From Rhodophyticola sp017644125 (GTDB taxonomy: Bacteria; Pseudomonadota; Alphaproteobacteria; Rhodobacterales; Rhodobacteraceae): DNA of 64,000 nt. The notes under the pieces are model-generated. The model was not told the DNA's origin, searched no databases, and worked only from the letters and a program-made list of their open reading frames with translations. Shown here in pieces: positions 16,904 to 26,359 of this stretch; position 1 is the stretch's first letter, and each line of letters starts with the position of its first letter. The position numbers were made by a program, and so were the translations under genes. The stretch is taken from assembly GCF_042140125.1 (NCBI RefSeq), contig NZ_CP159473.1. The stretch is one strand, 5' to 3'.

Positions 16904-17518
16904 ATGCATATTGCCGATTTCACCTTCTACACCTTCGCGATCATTCTGGTGACGGCCGCGCTGTTCGTCGTCGTCGCCCGCAATCCGGTCCATTCGGTCC
17001 TGTGGCTGATCCTGTGTTTCATTCAGGCGGCGGGGTTCTTCGTGCTGCTTGGGGCGGAGTTCGTCGCGTTCCTGCTGGTCATCGTTTATGTGGGCGCGGT
17101 TGCGGTGCTGTTCCTGTTCGTGGTGATGATGCTGGATGTCGATTTCGCCGAGCTGAAGGCCGAGATGGCGAAATACGTGCCGTTGGCCGGTCTGATCGGC
17201 GTGGTCCTGATGATGCAGCTGGTTCTGGCCTTCGGCACCTGGGAGTTCTCCGCCGGGGTCGAGGCGCGGCTTGCCAGCCCGACACCGCCGCTGGACGAGG
17301 TGCACAACACCCAGGCGCTCGGCCTGCTGCTCTATGACCAGTATTTCCTCTTGTTCCAGCTGTCCGGTCTGATCCTGCTGGTGGCGATGATCGGCGCGAT
17401 CCTTCTGACGCTGCGCCACCGTCAGGACATCAAGCGCCAGGATGTGATCGCCCAGATGATGCGCGACCCGGCCAAGGCGATGGAACTGAAGGATGTGAAA
17501 CCGGGGCAGGGGTTGTAA
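16904..17518 (+). CDS. nuoJ: NADH-quinone oxidoreductase subunit J
   Basis: A 204-residue membrane-arm subunit with five TM helices; the third contains the family's VIVYVGAVAVLFLFVVMML region, site of the pi-bulge helix important for coupling. A periplasmic loop around residues 105-140 precedes the last helix. Its length and C-terminal cytoplasmic tail (RHRQDIKRQDVIAQMMRD) are typical of alphaproteobacterial NuoJ. A hairpin separates it from nuoK. Confidence 0.95.
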   Translation: MHIADFTFYTFAIILVTAALFVVVARNPVHSVLWLILCFIQAAGFFVLLGAEFVAFLLVIVYVGAVAVLFLFVVMMLDVDFAELKAEMAKYVPLAGLIGVVLMMQLVLAFGTWEFSAGVEARLASPTPPLDEVHNTQALGLLLYDQYFLLFQLSGLILLVAMIGAILLTLRHRQDIKRQDVIAQMMRDPAKAMELKDVKPGQGL

Positions 17519-17523
17519 GACGC

Positions 17524-17567
17524 CGCCCCGTCGCGAACGCGCGACGATTTGAACGAGACACGGGGCG
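17524..17567. other. Intercistronic hairpin between nuoJ and nuoK
   Basis: Outer arms CGCCCCG (17524-17530) and CGGGGCG (17561-17567) enclose an inner stem GTCGCG (17530-17535) / CGCGAC (17540-17545) with loop AACG. It lies just before the nuoK ribosome site (GGAGGG, 17575-17580). No T-run follows, so read-through is expected; a stability or processing role is likely. Confidence 0.45.
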
Positions 17568-17585
17568 TGCCCCCGGAGGGACGAC

Positions 17586-17894
17586 ATGACGATTGGACTG
17601 GAACATTACCTGACAGTAGCGGCGGCGCTGTTCGTCATCGGGATTTTCGGGATTTTCCTGAACCGGAAGAACGTGATCATCATTCTGATGTCGATCGAGC
17701 TGATGCTGTTGGCCGTCAATATCAACCTTGTTGCCTTCTCGTTCTTCCTGGGCGATCTGACCGGGCAGGTCTTCACGCTCTTCGTGCTGACCGTTGCCGC
17801 CGCCGAGGCGGCCATCGGCCTGGCCATTCTGGTCTGTTTCTTCCGTAACCGCGGCACGATTGCGGTGGAAGATGTCAATGTGATGAAGGGCTAG
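17586..17894 (+). CDS. nuoK: NADH-quinone oxidoreductase subunit K
   Basis: The 102-residue antiporter-like small subunit (ND4L) has three TM helices with the buried acidic residues expected in helices 2 and 3 (MSIELMLLAVNINL and AAAEAAIGLAI). GGAGGG lies upstream of ATG 17586. Length is exactly typical. Confidence 0.96.
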   Translation: MTIGLEHYLTVAAALFVIGIFGIFLNRKNVIIILMSIELMLLAVNINLVAFSFFLGDLTGQVFTLFVLTVAAAEAAIGLAILVCFFRNRGTIAVEDVNVMKG

Positions 17895-17898
17895 GGCG

Positions 17899-20055
17899 AT
17901 GGAAACGATCCTCCTTTTCGCCCCGCTGGTGGGTGCGCTGATCTGCGGGTTCTCCTGGCGGTTGATCGGGGAACAGGCGGCCTGCGTCGCGGCGACGGGG
18001 TTTCTGTTCCTCTCGATGCTGTTGAGCTGGATCATCTTCCTGACCTTCGACCCAGGCGCGCATGAAAATGGCTATTATTCCGAGCCGCTTTTCACCTGGA
18101 TCGCCTCGGGCTCGCTCGACACATCATGGGGTATCCGCATCGACCGGCTGACCGCGATCATGCTGATCGTGATCACCACGGTCTCGGCGCTCGTCCATCT
18201 CTACAGCTTCGGCTACATGGCCCATGACGAGAATTTCAAGGAGGGGGAGAGCTATCGCCCCCGGTTCTTCGCCTATCTTTCGTTCTTCACCTTCACGATG
18301 CTGGTGCTGGTGACCGCCGACAACCTGTTGCAGCTTTTCTTCGGCTGGGAGGGCGTGGGCGTCGCCTCCTACCTGTTGATCGGGTTCTATTACCGCAAAC
18401 CCTCCGCCGGGGCGGCGGCGATGAAGGCGTTCATCGTCAACCGTGTGGGGGATTTCGGTTTCCTTCTGGGGATCTTCGCGCTGTTCTGGATGACCGACAG
18501 CATCAATTTCGACGTGATCCTGGCCATGGGGCCGGAACTGGCCGAGATGACCTTCAGCTTCCTCGGCTACGAGGTCAACGCGGCCAACACGATCGCCATG
18601 CTGCTGTTCATCGGGGCGATGGGGAAATCGGCGCAGCTTTTCCTGCACACCTGGCTGCCCGACGCGATGGAGGGCCCGACGCCGGTTTCGGCGCTGATCC
18701 ACGCGGCCACCATGGTGACCGCAGGCGTGTTCCTTGTCTGCCGCATGTCGCCGATCATGGAATATGCCCCGTTTGCCACGAATTTCATCATCATCGTCGG
18801 GGCCGCGACCGCGTTTTTCGCGGCGACCGTGGGCCTTGTTCAGAACGACATCAAACGTGTGATCGCCTATTCGACCTGCTCGCAGCTGGGCTACATGTTC
18901 GTGGCCGCCGGTGTGGGCGTCTATTCGGTGGCGATGTTCCACCTGTTCACGCACGCGTTCTTCAAGGCGATGCTCTTCTTGGGCGCAGGCTCCGTCATCC
19001 ACGCGATGCATCACGAGCAGGACATGCGGAATTACGGGGGCCTGCGCAAAAAGATCCCGTACACGTTCTGGGCGATGATGATCGGGACGCTGGCGATCAC
19101 CGGGGTCGGCATTCCGCTCACCTATATCGGGTTCGCGGGCTTCTTCTCCAAGGATGCGGTGGTCGAAAGCGCCTTCGCCTTCGGCGGCGATCTTGGCCAA
19201 TACGCGTTCTGGCTTCTAGTGATCGCGGCGGCCTTCACCAGCTTCTATTCCTGGCGGCTGATGTTCCTGACCTTCTTCGGGGAGCCGCGGGGCGACAAGC
19301 ATACCCATGACCATGCCCATGAAAGCCCGTGGACGATGCTGGCCCCGCTTGGCGTGCTGGCCCTCGGGGCGATCTTCTCGGGCTTCATCTGGTACAACAG
19401 CTTCTTCGGCCATACCGATGAGGTCGGGGAGTTTTTCGGCGTCGAATATGCCGAGGCCGGGGCCCATGCGGCGGAAGGCGAACACGCCACAGAGGACAGC
19501 CATGGAGCGGACGCGGCCGCACCTGCCGCGGAGGGCGAGGATCACGGGGGCGAGGCGGCCTATGCCGAAGAGGCGGAGCACCACTATGTCCTGATCGGCG
19601 CGCCCGGCGAAGGCGCGATCCATGCGGCGCCGGGCAATGACGTGCTGAACGAAGCCCATGAGGTGCCGACCTGGGTCAAGTTCTCCCCCTTCATCGCGAT
19701 GCTTCTGGGGCTGGCGATGGCGATCCTCTTCTATCTCGTCTCTCCGCGCCTGCCGAAGGTCTGGGCCGAGACCAATCCGATCCTCTACCGGTTCCTGCTG
19801 AACAAGTGGTATTTCGACGAGATCTATGACGCGGTCTTCGTGCGGCCGGCCATCGCTCTGGGCCGGCTCCTGTGGAAAGGCGGCGATGGCAAGGTCATCG
19901 ATGGCGGGATCAACGGGCTGGCCATGGGCATCATCCCCTTCTTCACCCGGCTCGCGGGACGGGCGCAGTCGGGCTACATCTTCCACTATGCCTTCGCGAT
20001 GGTGCTGGGGATCGTCCTTCTGATCACCTGGGCAACTCTGTCGATCGGGGGCTAA
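17899..20055 (+). CDS. nuoL: NADH-quinone oxidoreductase subunit L with acidic/His-rich insertion
   Basis: The 718-residue distal antiporter-like subunit carries the long lateral helix. Core motifs include FFGWEGVGVASYLLIGF, AFIVNRVGDFGFLLGI, LLFIGAMGKSAQLFLHTWLPDAMEGPTPVS and LIHAATMVTAGVFL. It is about 100 residues longer than E. coli NuoL. The excess is a His-rich loop (KHTHDHAHES, about 466-475) and an Ala/Glu/His low-complexity segment at about residues 515-590 between two late TM helices. The C-terminal LNKWYFDEIYD and final TM helix are normal. Confidence 0.97.
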   Translation: METILLFAPLVGALICGFSWRLIGEQAACVAATGFLFLSMLLSWIIFLTFDPGAHENGYYSEPLFTWIASGSLDTSWGIRIDRLTAIMLIVITTVSALVHLYSFGYMAHDENFKEGESYRPRFFAYLSFFTFTMLVLVTADNLLQLFFGWEGVGVASYLLIGFYYRKPSAGAAAMKAFIVNRVGDFGFLLGIFALFWMTDSINFDVILAMGPELAEMTFSFLGYEVNAANTIAMLLFIGAMGKSAQLFLHTWLPDAMEGPTPVSALIHAATMVTAGVFLVCRMSPIMEYAPFATNFIIIVGAATAFFAATVGLVQNDIKRVIAYSTCSQLGYMFVAAGVGVYSVAMFHLFTHAFFKAMLFLGAGSVIHAMHHEQDMRNYGGLRKKIPYTFWAMMIGTLAITGVGIPLTYIGFAGFFSKDAVVESAFAFGGDLGQYAFWLLVIAAAFTSFYSWRLMFLTFFGEPRGDKHTHDHAHESPWTMLAPLGVLALGAIFSGFIWYNSFFGHTDEVGEFFGVEYAEAGAHAAEGEHATEDSHGADAAAPAAEGEDHGGEAAYAEEAEHHYVLIGAPGEGAIHAAPGNDVLNEAHEVPTWVKFSPFIAMLLGLAMAILFYLVSPRLPKVWAETNPILYRFLLNKWYFDEIYDAVFVRPAIALGRLLWKGGDGKVIDGGINGLAMGIIPFFTRLAGRAQSGYIFHYAFAMVLGIVLLITWATLSIGG

Positions 20056-20064
20056 GAGACAACC

Positions 20065-21612
20065 ATGGATTTCAATTCCCTCCTGTCGATCGTCACTTTC
20101 CTGCCGATGGCCGCCGCGCTGATCATGGCGCTGTTCCTGCGCGGCGACGACGCCATGGCGCAGCAGAACGCCAAATGGCTGGCGCTTGCGGCGACCACCG
20201 CGACCTTCATCATATCGCTGGCCATTCTGTTCGAGTTCGATCCCGACCAGACGGGTTTCCAGCTGGTCGAGGAGCGTGAATGGCTTCTGGGCCTGACCTA
20301 CAAGCTGGGTGTCGACGGCATCAGCGTGCTGTTCGTGATGCTGACCACCTTCCTGATGCCGCTGGTGATCGCGGCGTGCTGGGATGTGACCCACCGGGTC
20401 AAGGATTACATGATCGCGCTCCTGATCCTCGAAACCCTGATGATCGGGGTCTTCGTCGCGCTGGATCTGGTGCTGTTCTATCTGTTCTTCGAGGCGGGCC
20501 TGATCCCGATGTTCCTGATCATCGGCATCTGGGGCGGGGCGAACCGGATCTATGCCAGCTTCAAGTTCTTTCTCTATACCTTCCTCGGCTCGGTCCTGAT
20601 GCTGGTGGCCATGGTCGCGATGTATATCGACGCGGGCACGACCGACATTCCCAGCCTGTTGCAGCATCAGTTCGATGCGGGTCCGATCAGCCTGCTTGGC
20701 TGGCAGATCGCAGGCGGCATGCAGATGCTTCTGTGGCTTGCCTTCTTCGCCAGCTTCGCCGTCAAGATGCCGATGTGGCCGGTCCACACCTGGCTGCCGG
20801 ATGCCCATGTGCAGGCGCCCACCGCAGGCTCGGTCGTGCTGGCCGCGATCCTGTTGAAAATGGGCGGCTACGGCTTCCTGCGGTTCAGCCTGCCGATGTT
20901 CCCGGTCGCCTCGGACATCATGGCGCCGCTGGTCATGTGGCTGTCGGTGATCGCGATCATCTACACCTCGCTGGTGGCGATGGTGCAGGACGACATGAAG
21001 AAGCTGATCGCCTATTCCTCCGTGGCGCATATGGGCTTCGTCACCATGGGCATATTCGCCGCCAATCAGCAGGGCGTGGACGGGGCGATTTTCCAGATGA
21101 TCAGCCACGGCTTCATCTCGGGCGCGCTCTTTCTCTGCGTCGGCGTGATCTACGACCGGATGCACACGCGCGACATCGAAGCCTATGGCGGGCTGGTCAC
21201 ACGCATGCCGGCCTATGCGCTGGTGTTCATGCTGTTCACCATGGCGAATGTGGGCCTGCCCGGCACGTCGGGCTTCGTGGGTGAATTCCTGACGCTGGTG
21301 GGCGTCTTCCAGGTCAATACCTGGATCGGCGTGCTGGCGGCGACCGGCGTGATCCTGAGCGCGGGCTACGCGCTTTGGCTGTATCGCCGGGTTGTCTTCG
21401 GCGACCTGATCAAGGAAAGCCTGAAATCCATCACCGACATGACGCGCCGCGAGCGCATGATCTTTGCGCCGCTGATCGTTATGACCCTGCTTCTGGGCGT
21501 CTACCCCAGTCTGGTGACCGACATCATCGGCCCCTCGGTCGAGGCGCTGTTGACCAATTACGACGTTGCGCTGGCACAGCATGTGCCGGATACGCAAGTC
21601 GCCAGCCATTGA
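20065..21612 (+). CDS. nuoM: NADH-quinone oxidoreductase subunit M
   Basis: The 515-residue antiporter-like proton-pumping subunit has about 14 TM helices. Conserved segments include FYLFFEAGLIPMFLIIGIWGG (helix-5 Glu), FAVKMPMWPVHTWLPDAHVQ with the key Lys and His, and IAYSSVAHMGFVTMGIF. The length is normal. It lies nine bases after nuoL, with nuoN starting nine bases after it. Confidence 0.97.
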   Translation: MDFNSLLSIVTFLPMAAALIMALFLRGDDAMAQQNAKWLALAATTATFIISLAILFEFDPDQTGFQLVEEREWLLGLTYKLGVDGISVLFVMLTTFLMPLVIAACWDVTHRVKDYMIALLILETLMIGVFVALDLVLFYLFFEAGLIPMFLIIGIWGGANRIYASFKFFLYTFLGSVLMLVAMVAMYIDAGTTDIPSLLQHQFDAGPISLLGWQIAGGMQMLLWLAFFASFAVKMPMWPVHTWLPDAHVQAPTAGSVVLAAILLKMGGYGFLRFSLPMFPVASDIMAPLVMWLSVIAIIYTSLVAMVQDDMKKLIAYSSVAHMGFVTMGIFAANQQGVDGAIFQMISHGFISGALFLCVGVIYDRMHTRDIEAYGGLVTRMPAYALVFMLFTMANVGLPGTSGFVGEFLTLVGVFQVNTWIGVLAATGVILSAGYALWLYRRVVFGDLIKESLKSITDMTRRERMIFAPLIVMTLLLGVYPSLVTDIIGPSVEALLTNYDVALAQHVPDTQVASH

Positions 21613-21621
21613 GGTGATGCA

Positions 21622-23061
21622 ATGATCGCCACCGATCTTTCCATTCTGACCCCCGAGATCGTTCTCGCCATCTATGCGATGATCGGATTGCTTGCGGCGG
21701 TCTATACGTCCAAGGACGGGCTGGCCTCCACACTGACCTATGTCACCGCCGTCCTGTTCGTGGTGATGGCCTTCTATATCGGGGTGACCGGCGGCGGCAC
21801 CCGCATCGCCTTCGGCGGCATGTTCGTCGATGACGGTTTCGCGCGTTTTGCCAAGATCACGATCCTGCTCGCCGCCGCGGCGATCCTTGTGATCAGCCAT
21901 GATTACATGGAAAAATCGGACCTGTTGCGGTTCGAATACCCGATGCTGATCACGCTGGCGACGATCGGCATGATGATAATGGTGTCCGCAGGCGACCTGA
22001 TGGCGCTCTACATGGGGCTGGAGCTGCAATCCCTGTCGCTTTACGTGATCGCCTCCCTGCGGCGCGACAGCGTGCGCTCCACCGAGGCGGGGTTGAAGTA
22101 CTTCATCCTCGGCGCGCTCTCCTCTGGCCTGCTGCTCTACGGCGCCTCGCTGGTCTACGGCTATTCCGGCACCACGCTTTTCTCGGGCATCATCGACACG
22201 GCGGTGAACGGAGAATTGTCGATCGGTCTGCTTCTGGGGCTGGTGTTCCTGATCGCGGGGCTGGCCTTCAAGGTCTCCGCCGCGCCGTTCCATATGTGGA
22301 CGCCGGATGTCTATGAGGGCTCCCCCACGCCGGTGACGGCCTTCTTCGCCACCGCGCCCAAGGTTGCGGCGATGGCGCTGTTCGCCCGGGTCGTGCATGA
22401 CGCCTTCGGCGGTGCGGTGGGCGACTGGCAGCAGATCGTGGCGTTCCTTGCGGTCTTTTCGATGTTTCTGGGGGCGATCGCCGCGATCGGGCAGACGGAT
22501 ATCAAGCGCCTGATGGCCTATTCCTCGATCTCGCACATGGGCTTTGCGCTGATGGGCCTGTCTGCCGGAACCGAGCAGGGCGTGACCGCCATGCTGATCT
22601 ATATGGCGATCTACGTGACGATGAATATCGGCACTTTCGCGTTCATCATGTCGATGGAAAAGGACGGGCGCCATGTGACGGAGATTACCGCGCTCAGCAA
22701 CTTCTCCTCCAAGGAGCCGCTCAAGGCGCTTGCGGTACTGGTCCTGATGTTCAGCCTGGCAGGTGTGCCGCCGATGGTCGGGTTCTTCGGCAAGTTCGCC
22801 GTGCTCATGGCCGCGGTCGATGCCGGGCTGATCTGGCTGGCGGTGGCCGGTGTCATCGCGTCGGTCATCGGGGCGTTCTACTATCTGCGCATCGTCTATC
22901 TGATGTATTTCGGGGCGGAGGAAGATGGCCTTGACGGCAGAATGGGGCTGGTGCCCTGGGTCGGGCTGGTGGCCTGCGCCGCGATCATGGTTCTGGGCGT
23001 CTTCAACCTGTTCGGCGTGGATGGCCTGGCCGAAGCCGCCGCGGCGACGCTTGTCCGCTAG
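21622..23061 (+). CDS. nuoN: NADH-quinone oxidoreductase subunit N
   Basis: The 479-residue antiporter-like subunit next to NuoK/A/J. Recognisable are LMALYMGLELQSLSLYVIAS (helix-5 Glu), AGLAFKVSAAPFHMWTPDVYEGSPTPVTAF (helix-7 Lys) and KRLMAYSSISHMGFALMGL. It is the last nuo gene; birA begins one base after its stop, so downstream genes may share the transcript. Confidence 0.97.
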   Translation: MIATDLSILTPEIVLAIYAMIGLLAAVYTSKDGLASTLTYVTAVLFVVMAFYIGVTGGGTRIAFGGMFVDDGFARFAKITILLAAAAILVISHDYMEKSDLLRFEYPMLITLATIGMMIMVSAGDLMALYMGLELQSLSLYVIASLRRDSVRSTEAGLKYFILGALSSGLLLYGASLVYGYSGTTLFSGIIDTAVNGELSIGLLLGLVFLIAGLAFKVSAAPFHMWTPDVYEGSPTPVTAFFATAPKVAAMALFARVVHDAFGGAVGDWQQIVAFLAVFSMFLGAIAAIGQTDIKRLMAYSSISHMGFALMGLSAGTEQGVTAMLIYMAIYVTMNIGTFAFIMSMEKDGRHVTEITALSNFSSKEPLKALAVLVLMFSLAGVPPMVGFFGKFAVLMAAVDAGLIWLAVAGVIASVIGAFYYLRIVYLMYFGAEEDGLDGRMGLVPWVGLVACAAIMVLGVFNLFGVDGLAEAAAATLVR

Positions 23062-23062
23062 C

Positions 23063-23812
23063 ATGGCGTGCTGGCCTGAAGGTGTGGGCCGCCGGGTTCT
23101 GCCCGAGACAGACAGTACCATGGCCGAGGCCACCCGCATCGCGCCGGATCTGGCGGGGCCGGAATGGATACTGGCGCTGAACCAGACCGCCGCCAGAGGA
23201 CGCCGCGGCCGCCACTGGGCGATGCCCGAGGGAAGTTTCGCGGCATCGCTCGTGATGCGGCCCGGAGGCGGCCCGGCGCAGGCCGCCTTGCGGTCCTTCG
23301 TGGCCTCCCTGGCGCTGCGCGAGGCATTTCTGGCCGTCGGCGTGCCGGCGGGCGCCATCCGCCTGAAATGGCCCAATGACGTGTTGCTGAACGGCGGCAA
23401 GGTGGCCGGGATCCTCCTTGAAAGCCTGGGCTCGGCCAAAGGCGTCTCCCATCTGGTGATCGGGATCGGCGTCAATCTGGCCGCAGCACCGGACCGCAGC
23501 ATGGTGGAGCCCGGCGCTCTGCCGCCCGTCAGCCTGCGGGACGAGACCGGCCTGCGGATCACGCCCGAGGCGTTTCTGGGCCCGCTGGCCGCCGCCTTCG
23601 ACCGGATCGAGCGGCAGTTCGTCACCTACGGCTTCGCGCCGATCCGCACCGAATGGCTGTCTCATGCGGCGCGGCTGGGCGATACGATTACCGCCCGAAC
23701 CGCGCGGGAGCAGACGACCGGTGTTTTCGAGACGGTGGACGAGGCCGGGAGCATCGTTCTGGAAACGTCCAGAGGCCGCCGGGTGATCCCGGCCGCCGAA
23801 ATCTATTTTTGA
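23063..23812 (+). CDS. birA: Biotin--[acetyl-CoA-carboxylase] ligase
   Basis: A 249-residue cytosolic enzyme that adenylates biotin and attaches it to carboxylase BCCP domains. The signature ARGRRGRHWAMPEGS and the catalytic/biotin-binding KWPNDVLLNGGKVAGILLE are clear. There is no N-terminal winged helix, so unlike E. coli BirA it is a ligase only, with no repressor function. ATG 23063 lies one base after the nuoN stop TAG, arguing for cotranscription with the complex I genes. Confidence 0.94.
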   Translation: MACWPEGVGRRVLPETDSTMAEATRIAPDLAGPEWILALNQTAARGRRGRHWAMPEGSFAASLVMRPGGGPAQAALRSFVASLALREAFLAVGVPAGAIRLKWPNDVLLNGGKVAGILLESLGSAKGVSHLVIGIGVNLAAAPDRSMVEPGALPPVSLRDETGLRITPEAFLGPLAAAFDRIERQFVTYGFAPIRTEWLSHAARLGDTITARTAREQTTGVFETVDEAGSIVLETSRGRRVIPAAEIYF

Positions 23813-23825
23813 CGGAGGGCCCCCA

Positions 23826-24605
23826 ATGCTCCTGTGCATCGACTGCGGCAACACGAACACGGTTTTCTCCGTCTGGGACGGGGAGAGGTTTCTGGCCACG
23901 TTTCGCACCTCGACCGAGCATCAACGCACGGCGGACCAGTATTTCGTGTGGTTTTCCACGCTGATGGAGAACCGCAAGCTGGAGGTGGCGATCACCGATT
24001 GCATCATCTCCTCCACGGTGCCCCGGGTGGTGTTCAACCTGCGCGTCCTCTGCGATCGCTACTTCAATTGCCGTCCGTTGGTCGTGGGCAAGCCGGAATG
24101 CCTGCTGCCGGTGAACCCGCGTGTCGAAGAAGGCGTGCGGCCTGGCCCTGACCGTCTCGCCAATGCGGCGGGCGCTTTCGACAGGCATGGCGGCGACGTG
24201 GTCGTCGTCGATTTCGGCACGGCCACGAACTTCGACGTCGTTGCGGAGGATGGCGCTTATGTGGGCGGTGTCATCTCGCCGGGCGTCAATCTCAGCCTTG
24301 AAGCCCTACATCAGGGGGCGGCCGCGCTACCGCATGTCGATATCAGCCAACCCGCAAAGGTGATCGGTACCAACACCGTCGAATGCATCCAGTCCGGCGT
24401 GTTCTGGGGCTATATCGGTCTGATTCAGGGAATCACCGACCGCATCAGGGCCGAATATCGGCGTCCGATGAAAGTCATCGGCACCGGTGGCCTCGCCCCA
24501 TTGTTCTCACAGGGGGATGTGTTATTTGACCTGATCGAAGATGATCTGACGATGCATGGCCTCACGGTCATCTATTCTCACAACAAGGAAAACGGCAGCA
24601 TATGA
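23826..24605 (+). CDS. coaX: Type III pantothenate kinase
   Basis: The 259-residue ASKHA-fold kinase performs the first step of coenzyme A synthesis. Motifs: MLLCIDCGNTNTVFSVW (phosphate 1), VDFGTATNFDVV (phosphate 2 / catalytic Asp region) and YVGGVISPGVNLS, with GTGGLAPLF near the C-terminus for adenosine. GGAGGG lies upstream of ATG 23826. Its end overlaps the RNase J gene start by ATGA. Confidence 0.95.
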   Translation: MLLCIDCGNTNTVFSVWDGERFLATFRTSTEHQRTADQYFVWFSTLMENRKLEVAITDCIISSTVPRVVFNLRVLCDRYFNCRPLVVGKPECLLPVNPRVEEGVRPGPDRLANAAGAFDRHGGDVVVVDFGTATNFDVVAEDGAYVGGVISPGVNLSLEALHQGAAALPHVDISQPAKVIGTNTVECIQSGVFWGYIGLIQGITDRIRAEYRRPMKVIGTGGLAPLFSQGDVLFDLIEDDLTMHGLTVIYSHNKENGSI

Positions 24606-26278
24606 GTGATCGCGCAAGGCTGATCTACCTCCCCCTGGGCGGCGCGGGGGAGATCGGGATGAACTGCTATCTCTACGGCTATGGGCCGGAGGGGAAAGAG
24701 CGCTTCATCCTGGTCGACATTGGCGTCAGCTTCCCGGATATGGACGGGCAGCCCGGGGTCGATCTGATCCTGCCGGATGTCTCATGGCTGGCGGCCCGCG
24801 CCGACCGGCTCGACGCGATTTTCATCACCCATGCGCATGAGGATCATGTGGGCGCTCTGGGCCATCTGTGGTCGCAATTGCGCGCGCCGGTCTATGCCCG
24901 CGTCTTCACCGCCTATCACGCGCGGCGCAAGATGGAGGATGCGGGGCAGGACCCTGATCAGGTGCAGGTGGTGGGCGCGTACCCCGAAGTGGTCGAGGTG
25001 GGGGCCTTCCGTGTGCAGTTTGCCCCGATTTCCCATTCGATCCCCGAAGCCTCCGCTCTGGTGATCGACACGCCCGAAGGCCGGGTGGTTCATTCGGGCG
25101 ATTTCAAGATCGATCATCACCCGGTGGTCGGCGAGCCGTTTGACGAGGATCTGTGGCGCGAGGTCGGGCGCGATGGCGTCCGCGCCCTGATCTGTGACAG
25201 CACCAATGTCTTCAGCCGCCATCCGGGCCGCAGCGAAAGCCAGTTGCCCGAACCGATCGGCGACCTGATTGCGGGTGCCAAGGGGATGGTCGTGGCCACG
25301 ACCTTCGCCTCGAACATCGCCCGGCTGAAAACGCTGGCCGAGGCGGGCCGGGCCAACGGGCGTTCCATCTGCCTGATGGGCCGCGCGATGAAACGCATGG
25401 TGACCGCCGGGGTCGAAACCGGCGTGCTGACCGATTTCCCCGCCACCGTCAGCCCCGAAGAGGCCACCGACATTCCCCGCGAGAACCTGATGCTGATCGT
25501 CACCGGAAGCCAGGGCGAACGCCGCGCGGCCTCGGCGGCGCTGTCGCGAGGCAAGTATCTGGGCCACGAACTCGCGGAAGGGGACATGTTCCTGTTTTCC
25601 TCCAAGACCATTCCGGGTAACGAGGTCTCGGTGGGGTTCATCCAGAATGCGCTTGCCGAAAAAGGCGTGCAGGTTGTGGATGAGAACTCCGGGTTCTATC
25701 ACGTTTCGGGCCATGCGAACCGCCCCGATCTCGAAGCGATGCACGATCTGGTCCGCCCGCAGATCCTGCTGCCCAACCATGGCGAGTTCCGCCATCTGCG
25801 TGAACATGCCCGCGTGGCGCTGGAAAAGGGGCTGAACGGGATCGTCGCCCCGAACGGCGCGATGGTGGAGCTTTCGGGTAACCAGCCGGGCGTGGTGGAG
25901 CGGATCGAGATCGCCAAGACCTATCTTGACGGCACGGCCCTTGTGGGAGCGTTCGATGGCGTGATCCGCGACCGGATGAAACTCGCGCTCAACGGTCTGG
26001 TCATCGTGGCGCTGGTCGTGGACGAGGATGACCAGGTTCTGGAAGACAGCTGGGTCCAACTGCGCGGGCTGCCCGAGATTGTCGGGAACGGGGCCGATCT
26101 GGCCGAGATGATCGAGGATGAACTGGCCGAGTTGCTGCCGCGTCTGGATGACCGGACCGTTGGCGACGACGACAAGCTGGAAGAAGCGATAAAGCGTGTG
26201 GCCCGGCAGGTTTGCGTCAGCGAGATCGGCAAGAAACCTGAAGTCAGCGTTCTGGTCTCCCGCCTGATGGCGGGATAG
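24602..26278 (+). CDS. rnj: Ribonuclease J
   Basis: The 558-residue metallo-beta-lactamase/beta-CASP ribonuclease processes and degrades RNA with 5'-exonuclease and endonuclease activities. It starts with LPLGGAGEIGMNCYLYG, contains HAHEDH (His77, the zinc ligands), HSGDFKIDHHPV, and the beta-CASP motif region VTGSQGE. The C-terminal HVSGHANRPDLEAMHDLVRP is family-typical. It overlaps coaX by four bases, a neighbourhood I recall as common in alphaproteobacteria. Confidence 0.95.
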   Translation: MSDRARLIYLPLGGAGEIGMNCYLYGYGPEGKERFILVDIGVSFPDMDGQPGVDLILPDVSWLAARADRLDAIFITHAHEDHVGALGHLWSQLRAPVYARVFTAYHARRKMEDAGQDPDQVQVVGAYPEVVEVGAFRVQFAPISHSIPEASALVIDTPEGRVVHSGDFKIDHHPVVGEPFDEDLWREVGRDGVRALICDSTNVFSRHPGRSESQLPEPIGDLIAGAKGMVVATTFASNIARLKTLAEAGRANGRSICLMGRAMKRMVTAGVETGVLTDFPATVSPEEATDIPRENLMLIVTGSQGERRAASAALSRGKYLGHELAEGDMFLFSSKTIPGNEVSVGFIQNALAEKGVQVVDENSGFYHVSGHANRPDLEAMHDLVRPQILLPNHGEFRHLREHARVALEKGLNGIVAPNGAMVELSGNQPGVVERIEIAKTYLDGTALVGAFDGVIRDRMKLALNGLVIVALVVDEDDQVLEDSWVQLRGLPEIVGNGADLAEMIEDELAELLPRLDDRTVGDDDKLEEAIKRVARQVCVSEIGKKPEVSVLVSRLMAG

Positions 26279-26323
26279 CGAGGGCTCAGGGGCGACGCCG
26301 CGTCCCGGCCCCTTGACCAATCA

Positions 26324-26359
26324 GACCCGTTCCTTGTGCTGCAAGGGGCGGGTCGTTTT
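26324..26359 (+). terminator. Rho-independent terminator downstream of rnj
   Basis: Arms GACCCG-TT-CCTTG (26324-26336) and CAAGG-GG-CGGGTC (26342-26354) form a long stem with one internal mismatch and a five-base loop, followed by GTTTT. It ends the nuo-birA-coaX-rnj transcription unit. Confidence 0.75.

Noticed and set aside
19216..23625. Very long open frame on the minus strand opposite nuoL-nuoN
   Set aside because: It mirrors the codon pattern of the membrane genes (His/Gln/Arg-rich shadow), has no domain and overlaps three certain genes.
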